Assembly (NCBI GenBank): GCA_016763895.1
Contig: JAESSV010000278.1
Location: forward strand, 1 to 12,570
Direction of reading: 5' to 3'
DNA: 12,570 nt
From: Magnetovibrio sp.
Lineage (GTDB): Bacteria > Pseudomonadota > Alphaproteobacteria > Rhodospirillales > Magnetovibrionaceae
Part shown: one piece after another, positions 3,613-11,604 of the stretch
How positions within the stretch are numbered: the first letter of the stretch is position 1
How the letters are laid out: each line of letters opens with the position of its first letter
Made by a program: the position numbers and the translations under genes
The notes under the pieces: generated by a model
Told to the model about the DNA's origin: nothing
Databases searched by the model: none
What the model saw: the letters and a program-made list of their open reading frames with translations, nothing else

Positions 3613-5505
3613 ATGCTTAAACTTATGCGCAAATCTGTGAACTCTATTTTCGTTAAAGCCCTGTTGGTGATGCTCATCGCCAGTTTTGCCGTCTGGGGTA
3701 TCGGCGATGTGTTTAAGGCGGGGCGTTCAGATACGTCCGTAGCCAAGGTGGGCAACATGCCGATTTCTGCGGCTAGCTTTAAGTCTGAACTGGCCCGCGA
3801 AGTTGAACGCGTACAACGCACCATCAACCCGAACATCACGCGTGACCAAGCCATTGCCATGGGTATTGGGGATATGTTGTTGAGCCGTATGGTGAATTCG
3901 GCCATTCTCAACGCCGGAGCACAAGACATGCGCTTGATGGTTTCAAAAACGGCGATTTTGAATGAGATCAAAAATTCCAAAGATTTCTTCAACGATGCGG
4001 GCGTCTTTGACAGCCGGGTTTTCACCCAACTGCTGTCCAATAATGGTCTCAGCGAAGACCGGTATGTCCAATACCTGCGCCAAGGCATGGAACGCGATCA
4101 AATGTTAAGCGCGATTACAAGTGGTGCCATCCCGCCCAAACTCTTGACCGATGCTTTGTACACCTACGAAGCCGAAAAGCGTGTTTTGGACGTTTTACGC
4201 ATCAATTATGCTCAAATCAAAAATGTTCCCAAGCCAACCGACGCTGAACTTTCCGCGTATCATGAAAGCCACACGAATAATTTTATGGCCCCTGAATATC
4301 GATCCATTACGGCTTTGGTGTTAAATGCTGCTGATCTTGCCAAAACGATTGATTTGACGGATGAAGACATTCAAAACGCATACGATGACAGCATCGACGA
4401 TTATTCGAAACCCGAAAAACGCACCTTGAAACAAATTTTGGTCAAAGACGAACTCGTGGCAAGCCGTGCCGCCCAGTTGTTGGACCAAGGCAAAACATTT
4501 GCCGACGTTGCCAAAGACGTTGGAGCAAACCCAGCCTTGATGAACATTGGCACCATGAGCCGCGACGATGTTGCGAACCTGTCTGCTGATCTTGCCACGG
4601 CGGCTTTTTCCGTATCCAAAGGCCAACACACGGCCCCGGTCAAAAGCCCTCTTGGTTGGCATGTGGTGGTGGTCGAAGGCCTTGTGAAAGGCACCGTTAC
4701 GCCCCTGAACAAAGTCAAAGACACCTTGAAAACAAAATTGCAAATGGCCAAGGCTTTGGATGCCTTGTTTGGCCTATCCAACCAATTGGAAGATCTTTTG
4801 GGCAGCGGAATGACCTTGGAAGAAGCCTCTCAGGACCTTGGCATTGGTTTGGATAAAGCCGAAAATATTGATGCCCAAGGTTTAGGCCTTGATGGCAAAG
4901 CCGTTACATTCCCCTTTGTCGCTGATATTTTAAAGGCATCTCTCACGCTGCAAGCTGGCGATGAAAGTACGATGTCCGAAAGCGAAGACAACCAGTCCTT
5001 TTTCGTCGTGCGTGTTGATGCTGTAACGCCATCTGCTTTGCGTCCACTGGACACCGTAAAAGGTACGGTTGCTCAAGCCTGGACGGTTTCAAAACGGGCC
5101 GAAATGGCGGCTGAATTGGCAAAAACTGCGCAAACCCGGCTGCAATCTGGTGAAGATTTGAACGCGGTTGCCAAGGACATGGGCTTTGCTTCCTTTATCA
5201 CGTTGCCGTTTACCCGAACCGGTCAAGGCTTGCAACAAGGGGCGGTGCCCGTGAACGTCATCAAGTCCGTATTCACCTTACCTCAGGGTGGCGTTGCCGA
5301 AGCCGCCGGAACCGGTGCCCATACGGTGGCGCGCGTCAATACCATCCACGCCGCAACACAAGGCGATGCCGACCCAATTTATAAATCCGTAACCGCACAA
5401 ACCACCCGCGCCTTGCAAAACGACTTGGTGCAGCAAATGACCGAAGCCTTACAGGTGCGTTTCCCGGTGCGGGTCAACCAACAAAATCTTAAAGATGTGT
5501 ACTGA
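3613..5505 (+). CDS. ppiD: PpiD-like membrane-anchored periplasmic peptidyl-prolyl isomerase (SurA_N plus rotamase)
   Basis: A 630-residue protein, the usual length for PpiD. A short basic cytoplasmic tail precedes a single membrane span (about residues 12-30, SIFVKALLVMLIASFAVWGI) that anchors the protein with its bulk in the periplasm. A SurA-type N-terminal chaperone domain follows (about 38-165), with the characteristic VAKVGNMPISAASFKSEL start. A parvulin rotamase domain (about 268-358) has KRTLKQILVKDE, the MNIGTMSRDDV segment and SPLGWHVVVVEG. A second SurA-like C-terminal half completes it. It assists folding of secreted and outer-membrane proteins. ATG 3613 has AAGGTG about 10 bases upstream; ATG 3625 is an alternative. 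trpE starts 8 bases after its stop, an arrangement common in alphaproteobacteria, so the two are probably co-transcribed. Parvulin domains in PpiD are often weakly active, so chaperoning may be the main role. Confidence 0.9.
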   Translation: MLKLMRKSVNSIFVKALLVMLIASFAVWGIGDVFKAGRSDTSVAKVGNMPISAASFKSELAREVERVQRTINPNITRDQAIAMGIGDMLLSRMVNSAILNAGAQDMRLMVSKTAILNEIKNSKDFFNDAGVFDSRVFTQLLSNNGLSEDRYVQYLRQGMERDQMLSAITSGAIPPKLLTDALYTYEAEKRVLDVLRINYAQIKNVPKPTDAELSAYHESHTNNFMAPEYRSITALVLNAADLAKTIDLTDEDIQNAYDDSIDDYSKPEKRTLKQILVKDELVASRAAQLLDQGKTFADVAKDVGANPALMNIGTMSRDDVANLSADLATAAFSVSKGQHTAPVKSPLGWHVVVVEGLVKGTVTPLNKVKDTLKTKLQMAKALDALFGLSNQLEDLLGSGMTLEEASQDLGIGLDKAENIDAQGLGLDGKAVTFPFVADILKASLTLQAGDESTMSESEDNQSFFVVRVDAVTPSALRPLDTVKGTVAQAWTVSKRAEMAAELAKTAQTRLQSGEDLNAVAKDMGFASFITLPFTRTGQGLQQGAVPVNVIKSVFTLPQGGVAEAAGTGAHTVARVNTIHAATQGDADPIYKSVTAQTTRALQNDLVQQMTEALQVRFPVRVNQQNLKDVY

Positions 5506-5513
5506 GGCCTGAA

Positions 5514-7044
5514 ATGGATTTAAACCCCAGCATCGGTGTCTTTGAAAAAGCGTATGATGAAGGTCGCCCCCAAGTGGTGTGGACCACCTTGGTCGCGGAT
5601 TTAGACACACCCGTGTCCACTTATCTTAAATTGGTTGGCGAAGACAGCCATGCCTTTTTGTTGGAATCTGTCGAAGCTGGGGCCCATCGAGGCCGTTATT
5701 CTTTTGTGGGATGCCGCCCGGATATTGTGTGGAAAGCAAATGGAAACACCGCCGACATCAACCGCAATGCCCTAACCAAAATTGACGACTTTGCCCCCTG
5801 CCCCGTGGCCAAGCAAGACGGCACGTTGAAATCCTTGCGGGCTTTGTTGGCCGAAAGCCGCATCGATATGTCGGCGACGGTCTATCAAGGCCTTCCGCCC
5901 ATGGCGGCCGGTTTGGTGGGCTATATGGGTTACGATACGGTGCGTTTATCCGAAAACATACCCGACACCAACCCAGACGTTTTAAATGTTCCCGACGGCA
6001 TTTTTTTTGCGGGCAACCGTGACGGCCATTTTCGACAATACCAAAGATTTAATGTATGTGGTTTCGCCTGTTTACCCCACGCCAGACCTGACCGCAGTGC
6101 AAGCGTTTGATTTGGCCCAAGATCGTTTGGCCCACGTGGTGGCTGATTTCGATCAGGCTTTACCGCCTCAAACAACACAAGACGATGTCAAAGATTTGAT
6201 GGCCCCCGTCAGCAACATATCCAAATCAGCATTTTTTGATATGGTGGAACGGGCCAAACAATACATCCTAGCCGGAGACGTTTTCCAGGTGGTGCTGAGC
6301 CAACGGTTTAAAATGCCGTTCACCTTACCGCCGTTTTCGTTCTATCGGTCTTTGCGCCGTGTGAACCCGTCCCCGTTTTTGTTTTTCTTAGATTTTGGTG
6401 ACTTTCAAGTGGCGGGGTCCAGCCCCGAAATCTTGGTGCGTTTGAGAAATGGGCAAGTGACCATTCGGCCCATTGCCGGCACCCGCATCCGGGGCGCCAA
6501 CGAAGCCGAAGATGAAGCCCTTAAAAAAGATCTACTATCTGACCCCAAAGAACGGGCCGAACACTTGATGTTGCTTGATTTGGGCCGCAATGACATTGGT
6601 CGCGTGTCCAAAGTCGGATCCATCGATGTTACCGACAGCTATATTGTCGAACTGTACAGCCACGTTATGCATATTGTGTCCAATGTGGTGGGCAAGATCC
6701 AAGATGACAAAGATGCGCTGGACGCTTTGTATGCTGGTTTTCCAGCCGGAACCGTGTCGGGTGCCCCCAAAGTCCGGGCTATGGAAATTATTGATGAATT
6801 AGAACCTGAAAAACGCGGTGTTTATGCGGGATGTATCGGTTATTTTGGGGCCGATGGCGAAATGGACACCTGTATTGCCCTGCGGACAGCTATCATTAAG
6901 GATAATATGCTGTATGCTCAAGCCGGTGGCGGCATTGTTATGGATTCAACCCCTCAAGGTGAATTTGACGAAAGCTGTAACAAAGCCAAAGCATTGATAC
7001 GAGCCGCCGAAGAAGCGGTCCGTTTCGCTAAAAACAAAAATTAA
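5514..7044 (+). CDS. trpE: Anthranilate synthase component I, interrupted by a one-base frameshift
   Basis: TrpE converts chorismate to anthranilate with ammonia supplied by TrpG, the first step of tryptophan synthesis. The N-terminal part (frame starting 5514) carries the tryptophan feedback site LLES (residues 49-52). The C-terminal part, in the next frame, carries the chorismate-binding core: PIAGTRIRG, LLDLGRND, FPAGTVSGAPK and AQAGGGIVMDS. The first frame stops at 6110 and the second opens at 5986. The switch falls on a run of eight T (6001-6008). With seven T the reading continues as PDGIFLRATVTAIFDN and yields one 509-residue protein of normal length with every motif intact. The extra T may be a sequencing error, a true mutation, or a site of RNA polymerase slippage. 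TGAGG precedes the ATG. trpG does not follow, unlike the usual trpEGDC order. Confidence 0.88.
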
Positions 7045-7081
7045 GACATAAAATCAAGACGTAAAAGCAAGACAGTAAGAG
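7043..7081 (+). repeat. Degenerate 13-bp tandem repeat just after trpE
   Basis: AAGACATAAAATC (7043-7055) and AAGACGTAAAAGC (7056-7068) match at 11 of 13 bases. A weaker third unit, AAGACAGTAAGAG, follows. The array begins inside the trpE stop codon. The period equals that of the 3426-3482 repeat but the sequence is unrelated. No function is apparent. Confidence 0.5.
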
Positions 7082-7129
7082 TTACGATATAAGTAGCGTT
7101 CGCCCCCCTTTTGTTCAAGGAAGTCCAAA

Positions 7130-7624
7130 ATGCGCAGTTTAATCATAGCCATGACCATTCTTTTTTCTGTTTCTGCGGCCCACGCGGAAACATTTCCCGT
7201 GATCACCGATAAAACCGTTCTTTCCGAATGCACCGATTGCCACATGGCGTTTCCTCCGCAAACGTTGACCAAAGCAGTCTGGACAAAAATTATGGGGGAT
7301 CTGTCAAACCACTTTGGTGAAGATGCCAGCTTGGACGCAGCGTCGACGGCGATCATTTTAGATTATCATCTTAAAAATGCGAATGACGTCAGCAAGGTGC
7401 GGGCATCCATGAAATGGAAAACAACTCCCCCCGCGTCCCGTGTTCTTCTGGCATCACGCTTTATTCGCAAACACAAGGGATGCGAGGCTGCTTTTGCTCA
7501 TGAAAAAGTCAAATTGGCATCAAATTGCCTAGCTTGTCATGGCGATATGCAAAAAACAGGAAGCACCAAAGAAAACCTACGCTTCTTGCCAGCGTCCATC
7601 CGGGCCAGTTGCGGCGAAGACTAA
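7130..7624 (+). CDS. Secreted diheme cytochrome c, DHC family
   Basis: A 164-residue protein with a clear signal peptide (MRSLIIAMTILFSVSAAHA, cleavage after residue 19), so it acts in the periplasm. Two c-type heme sites are visible: CTDCH (residues 34-38) and CLACH (133-137). The segment CHMAFPPQTLTKAVWTKIMG, followed by LSNHFGEDASLD, matches the diheme cytochrome c family known from Rhodobacter DHC, which passes electrons to the oxygen-binding SHP cytochrome and usually sits beside a cytochrome b561. Neither partner is encoded here. AAGGAAG lies 6 bases before the ATG. The gene is 85 bases downstream of trpE and ends 20 bases from the convergent response regulator gene. The physiological partner is unknown. 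Confidence 0.85.
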   Translation: MRSLIIAMTILFSVSAAHAETFPVITDKTVLSECTDCHMAFPPQTLTKAVWTKIMGDLSNHFGEDASLDAASTAIILDYHLKNANDVSKVRASMKWKTTPPASRVLLASRFIRKHKGCEAAFAHEKVKLASNCLACHGDMQKTGSTKENLRFLPASIRASCGED

Positions 7625-7644
7625 ATTTTCATGAAGTCCAGATC

Positions 7645-8022
7645 CTAGGCCGCAAGACCGCTCAGGCAATCTCTGACACATGTGGTCAAGTCATCTTCTT
7701 GGAAGGGCTTTTGCAGGGTTGCTGTAACGCCAAGTTCGCTAGCAATGTTTAGGTAGTCGGAAAAAGCTGTACGACCACCGCCGGATATGGCTATGATTTT
7801 AATGCCGGGATAATCTCGTTTCAGCTCAATAATCGTTTCAATGCCTTCTTTGCCCGGCATGATAAGATCGGTGATGATCAGTTGAAATTGTTTTTGTTGA
7901 TGCAAAAGAATGCCAACATTTCCGTTTTCAGCATCGGTCACTTCATAACCTGCTGTTTCCAATGTTATACGCAGAGATTCCCGCACCATTTCTTCGTCAT
8001 CAATTACCAAGATTCTAACCAT
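7645..8022 (-). CDS. Single-domain (CheY-like) response regulator
   Basis: A 125-residue receiver domain and nothing more. The acidic pocket is D8 and D9 (VIDDEE). The phospho-acceptor is D52 in LIITDLIMPG. The conserved Ser is S80 in IIAISGGG, and the Lys is K105 in LQKPF. There is no output domain, so it must act by protein contact or as a phosphate carrier in a relay. It lies 57 bases downstream of the histidine kinase gene on the same strand, its likely phosphodonor. GGGGAA stands 7 bases before the ATG. It converges with the cytochrome gene. Confidence 0.9.
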   Translation of the reverse strand: MVRILVIDDEEMVRESLRITLETAGYEVTDAENGNVGILLHQQKQFQLIITDLIMPGKEGIETIIELKRDYPGIKIIAISGGGRTAFSDYLNIASELGVTATLQKPFQEDDLTTCVRDCLSGLAA

Positions 8023-8079
8023 TTAAATGTTCCCCAAGACTTAAATTTCGAGCACTCGTTTTAATTTGGCACCCTTTTA

Positions 8080-9516
8080 TCACGCAATAATAACATCTTC
8101 ATATAAGGGAAGATAGATATTCATTGAGGTGCCCTCGCCCAGCAAAGTTTCAATGATTAACCGTCCGTTATGATTGGAAATGATGCCATAGGCAATGGCC
8201 AGCCCCATTCCGGTACCCTTACCAACTTCCTTGGTGGTGAAAAAAGGGTCCATGGCGCGTCTGCGGGTTTCTTCTGTCATGCCTTGTCCGTTGTCTTTCA
8301 CAACGATATGAGCGTATGCGCACGCTTTCTTATCTTGCCTCAAGTTTAAGTCTTTGCTGATGCTTAAAGATATCGTCACCTCACCTTTTTGGCCTTCGAT
8401 TGCATCAAAAGCATTAGAGGCTAAATTAATTAAAACAGCCGATATTTGTGATTTGTCGACCATAACTTGACCAACATTTTCGTCAATATTGACGTTTAAA
8501 TGAATTAAAGGTGGTTTTAAGGGCTGGATCAGGGCAAGGGCTGTTTCAACGAGTTCAGCGGCCTCTTCGCGTTCCAAAACACCACTGCCTTGACGGCTGA
8601 ATTCCAGTATTTTTTTAACCAAAAACTGAACCTGTCCAGCCGCCCTGATCACAAATCCCAAATCATGCCCTTCCTTGGCATCTTTGGGCAGACGTTTAAT
8701 AACCGAAGACGTAATATTGCTTATGGGCACCAGCATATTGTTGATATCGTGGGCAATTCCACTGGCAAGACTGCCCAAGCTTTCCATTTTTTGGGACTGA
8801 CGAATGATGCGATCGGCTTCGACTTGCTTTTTCAACAAACCGCGCAGGCGGAAAATAACCAATGTGCCGACAACCGAAAGCAGCAGGAAGGAGATAAGGT
8901 TTACGGCTTGGACAATCGACCCATCAAACTTGAGGTTTTCTTCACGTTGGTTCAAAAGAACCCGTTCGCGCTCTTGCATATTAAAAAGAATCAAGCGCAG
9001 CTCATCCATAACAGCCTTACCACGGTTCGTATTGACCAAGTCGATTGCAGCCAAGGAACCCCTTGAGCGATATAGCGAAATGGTTTTAGCCAATTCATCC
9101 ATTTTTTCGTCAATCAAAGGCTTTGCATAAACAAGGTTCTTTTGTTGTTCTGCGTTATCTAAAGTTAGCTGTTTAACCTTGGCAAAATTGCTATCCAACA
9201 GGGTCAGGGCTGCGTTGAACGGTTCTAAGTACTTTTCTTCCCCGGTCAACAAAAACCCCCGTTGTCCGGTTTCAGCATCCTGTAAACTTGACAAAACATG
9301 GGTCAAGGCCTTTTGAACTTCGAATGAATGAGCCACCCACTTGCGGGCGTCTTCGGTCCGATTAAGGGTCCAAAAAGACGAACTTAAAACGATCAACAAG
9401 ATCACAAAACCAGCCACCAGCGCCCGAAACCATGTTGAACGGAGCTCTTCATTTTGCTGGCGTTCCGCCAAACGCGTGGGGCTTGAAGGATCAATGTGTG
9501 TTTTAAATTGAGACAT
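8080..9516 (-). CDS. CHASE3-domain sensor histidine kinase
   Basis: A 478-residue membrane kinase. It has a first membrane span (about residues 29-51), then a periplasmic CHASE3 sensor domain (about 55-195) with the typical LQDAETGQRGFLLTGEEKYL motif, and a second span (about 203-224). HisKA follows with phospho-acceptor H256 in SGIAHDINNML. The HATPase domain shows the N box (NLASNAFDA, N368), DNGQGM (408-413), FFTTK and GKGTGMGLA. All catalytic residues are present. The ligand sensed by CHASE3 cannot be told from sequence. Its cognate partner is probably the single-domain regulator immediately downstream. No strong Shine-Dalgarno is visible before the ATG. The copper chaperone gene ends 53 bases upstream, so joint transcription with it is possible. 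Confidence 0.92.
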   Translation of the reverse strand: MSQFKTHIDPSSPTRLAERQQNEELRSTWFRALVAGFVILLIVLSSSFWTLNRTEDARKWVAHSFEVQKALTHVLSSLQDAETGQRGFLLTGEEKYLEPFNAALTLLDSNFAKVKQLTLDNAEQQKNLVYAKPLIDEKMDELAKTISLYRSRGSLAAIDLVNTNRGKAVMDELRLILFNMQERERVLLNQREENLKFDGSIVQAVNLISFLLLSVVGTLVIFRLRGLLKKQVEADRIIRQSQKMESLGSLASGIAHDINNMLVPISNITSSVIKRLPKDAKEGHDLGFVIRAAGQVQFLVKKILEFSRQGSGVLEREEAAELVETALALIQPLKPPLIHLNVNIDENVGQVMVDKSQISAVLINLASNAFDAIEGQKGEVTISLSISKDLNLRQDKKACAYAHIVVKDNGQGMTEETRRRAMDPFFTTKEVGKGTGMGLAIAYGIISNHNGRLIIETLLGEGTSMNIYLPLYEDVIIA

Positions 9517-9569
9517 TTATGAAAGTTATAACGAAACTCAGGCATCGTAAAGTCTAAGTCGGGTTAAGC

Positions 9570-9770
9570 CTAAGCAGGTCCACCAAACTCAAATCCAGAA
9601 TCTTCGACCACTTGCGCCATGGTTTTCGCATCAATGCCGTCAACCGTGATGGTTTTCGCATCCAAATCAACCTTAACCTTGGCCTCAGTTGATATTTCCA
9701 AAATTGCTTTTGTAATGGACTTTGCGCAACCTTCGCAGCTCATGCCCAAAACGCTGTATGTATCACTCAT
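9570..9770 (-). CDS. copZ: Copper chaperone, heavy-metal-associated domain (CopZ-like)
   Basis: A single ferredoxin-like HMA domain of 66 residues with the metal-binding motif GMSCEGC (C12 and C15) near the N-terminus, then KVDLDAKTITVDG and a C-terminal VVEDSGFEF. It binds Cu(I) in the cytoplasm and hands it to a P1B ATPase. ATG 9770 is preferred over an upstream in-frame start at 9830: the N-terminus MSDTYSVLGM is typical and AAGGGA lies about 5 bases ahead of it. The longer form would overlap the end of the deacetylase gene. It is on the same strand as copA and cueR but separated from them by the deacetylase gene. Confidence 0.87.
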   Translation of the reverse strand: MSDTYSVLGMSCEGCAKSITKAILEISTEAKVKVDLDAKTITVDGIDAKTMAQVVEDSGFEFGGPA

Positions 9771-9826
9771 GGCGTCCCTTTCTTTAATGTATGTCCATAG
9801 ACTTACGCCTTCCACCGATGGGAAGG

Positions 9827-11110
9827 TCAATTTTCTTTTCGAGCCAGACGCTGGATCATCACCGTCGACAAAGGCACAATGGCAAGACCGCGTTCAAGGG
9901 CATTTGGAATCCAGGTTTTCAAGGCTTGGATGGTTGCTTCTCGGGGATGACCGATGGCAATAGCAACACCGCGTTTGCGGGCCAAGCGTTCGGCTTCCCC
10001 CAATTGTTTCAAAACTTTATCAATTTCATTATCATTATCGATAAAGACGTTGCGAACCAAGGTCGGCATCCCCAGTTCCCGGGCCACCCGTCCAGCGACA
10101 GATTTTGGGGATGTGCGGCTGTCTAAAAATAACACGCCGCGTTTTTTCACCTGTTCCAACACCACGCGCATGGCATGAGCATTTTCGGTGAACAAGCTGC
10201 CCATATGATTGTTGACGCCTATATAACCGTCAAAACGGTCAAGCCCCCAATTGGTGATTTTCGTAAGCTCTTGGTCTTTCATCGCCGTCAACAAAACGTT
10301 TGGCCCGGCGTCAATGCTCGCATCCGACGGTTCCATGGACATATGCAGCATCATTTCATGCCCTTTAGCCCGGGCGGCCTTGGTTTGTTTTAACAAATCA
10401 TTGGCGTACGTCATAAAAGACAACGTCAATGGAGCCTGTACGTTTTCCCACATTCGCTTTGACCGTTTACGATCGACCCCCATGTCGTCAATAACAAGGG
10501 CAATCATGGGCCTGCCGGCTGTGGGCGTGAAGGGCAGCGCATTTTTAAGCCAAGCCGGACGATCTGCTCCACCTTGTTGAGACGGTGGCTTTAACGTTGC
10601 GACGTCAACGGGACCAGAAACGGGACCAGAAACGGGGGCAACAGCAACCTCAACAGCAGCCTCAACAACAGCTGTTGGTGCAAGAGGGACATACACCTCA
10701 TCTACAACTTTTTCTTCATAGGCCCTCTTCATGTTTACATCGTCAACATGTGGTTCCGGTAAAATGACCGACAAACCATCCAGAGATTGCTGAACAAAAG
10801 CCCGTTTCGGCGTTTTTTTAAGGGTTGGTGCATCAAAAAGCGCTTGAGCGCCCAAGTACCCGCCCCCGACGGCAACTCCAAGTACGATCATAAATGCCGC
10901 AGCAAAAGGGGTTTCAATGGTGTGGCGCATGCCCGGCACATGAAATTTAGGGGGTAGTTTTGCAAAGATCCGCGCAATCGGTCCCAGCAACACTTTCAGG
11001 CGCAACGCTTGATGTTGGGCATAGTGTTTCTTTGCCTGACGCTTTGCCCTTGCGGGACCCTTTTTTGGAGTCTTAAGCTTTGTTTTATGCGTAACGTTTT
11101 TACGGGCCAC
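9827..11110 (-). CDS. Divergent polysaccharide deacetylase family protein (YibQ-like)
   Basis: A 427-residue protein. Residues 1-65 are very basic (Lys, Arg, His-rich) and cytoplasmic. One membrane span follows (about 68-91), then a low-complexity Ala/Val/Pro linker (about 140-185) that includes the repeat VSGPVSGPV. The C-terminal domain (about 200-423) belongs to the divergent polysaccharide deacetylase family (PF04748). Its motifs are ALVIDDMG, GHEMMLHMSMEP, GVNNHMGS, LFLDSRTSP and AIGHPR. These resemble the metal-binding and catalytic motifs of NodB-type enzymes, and the domain should be periplasmic. The substrate is unknown. The start is GTG with a poor Shine-Dalgarno. It sits between cueR and copZ without an obvious copper link. 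The long basic N-terminus is more than most relatives have. Confidence 0.87.
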   Translation of the reverse strand: MARKNVTHKTKLKTPKKGPARAKRQAKKHYAQHQALRLKVLLGPIARIFAKLPPKFHVPGMRHTIETPFAAAFMIVLGVAVGGGYLGAQALFDAPTLKKTPKRAFVQQSLDGLSVILPEPHVDDVNMKRAYEEKVVDEVYVPLAPTAVVEAAVEVAVAPVSGPVSGPVDVATLKPPSQQGGADRPAWLKNALPFTPTAGRPMIALVIDDMGVDRKRSKRMWENVQAPLTLSFMTYANDLLKQTKAARAKGHEMMLHMSMEPSDASIDAGPNVLLTAMKDQELTKITNWGLDRFDGYIGVNNHMGSLFTENAHAMRVVLEQVKKRGVLFLDSRTSPKSVAGRVARELGMPTLVRNVFIDNDNEIDKVLKQLGEAERLARKRGVAIAIGHPREATIQALKTWIPNALERGLAIVPLSTVMIQRLARKEN

Positions 11111-11184
11111 AGGATCAATTCCAATACCTTTAAGATTCGTATACGCACAATCCTATGCTTAAGGCTTCACGTCAACGCACGCCT

Positions 11185-11604
11185 TCATTTGTGACATACT
11201 TTCTTTTCTTCAATCGCCAGCCCAGCCAAACCTTCCAGGATCGGACAATCTGGCCTGTCGTCTCCATGACAGCATTCGGTTAAGTTTTTCAAAGTATTGC
11301 GAATACTTTCAAGTTCAGAAATACGTTGTTCGATTTCGGCTATGTGTTTAAGCGCAACCGCTTTCACGTCTGCGCTGGCACGGTCTTTGTTGACCCATAA
11401 GTCCAACAAATTTGAAACATCACCAACGGAAAACCCCATCGCCCGTGATCGTTTGACAAACCGCAAGATTTCCACGTCATTTTCGCCATAATCCCGATAA
11501 CCATTTTCGGCTCGGTCCGCTTGGCTGATCAATCCAATGCTTTCGTAATAGCGGATGGTTTTGGCCGAAACGCCCGATTTTTTAGAAACAGTTCCAATAT
11601 TCAT
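11185..11604 (-). CDS. cueR: Copper-responsive MerR-family regulator CueR
   Basis: A 139-residue MerR regulator with an N-terminal winged helix (NIGTVSKKSGVSAKTIRYYE), a long dimerisation helix, and the Cu(I) loop. C112 and C120 in CHGDDRPDC stand at the same positions as in E. coli CueR, and S77 also corresponds. The extra C111 and a terminal CHK are additional potential ligands. ATG 11604 is chosen over an in-frame start 7 codons upstream: it overlaps the copA stop as ATGA and has AGGA 6 bases ahead. Translational coupling to copA is therefore likely. CueR activates copper-efflux promoters by DNA distortion; its target promoter should lie upstream of copA, outside this window. Confidence 0.92.
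   Translation of the reverse strand: MNIGTVSKKSGVSAKTIRYYESIGLISQADRAENGYRDYGENDVEILRFVKRSRAMGFSVGDVSNLLDLWVNKDRASADVKAVALKHIAEIEQRISELESIRNTLKNLTECCHGDDRPDCPILEGLAGLAIEEKKVCHK

Noticed and set aside
4321..4781. Long reverse-strand open frames opposite ppiD
   Set aside because: They are shadows of the ppiD coding frame with no ribosome binding site or recognisable domain.
7609..7655. TTGCGGC/GCCGCAA inverted repeat at the convergent gene ends as a terminator
   Set aside because: Only 7 bp with a 33-base loop, lying partly within both coding sequences and without a T-run, so it is likely chance.
9771..9830. N-terminal extension of the copper chaperone
   Set aside because: It overlaps the end of the deacetylase gene, lacks homology to the HMA family, and a good ribosome binding site precedes ATG 9770.
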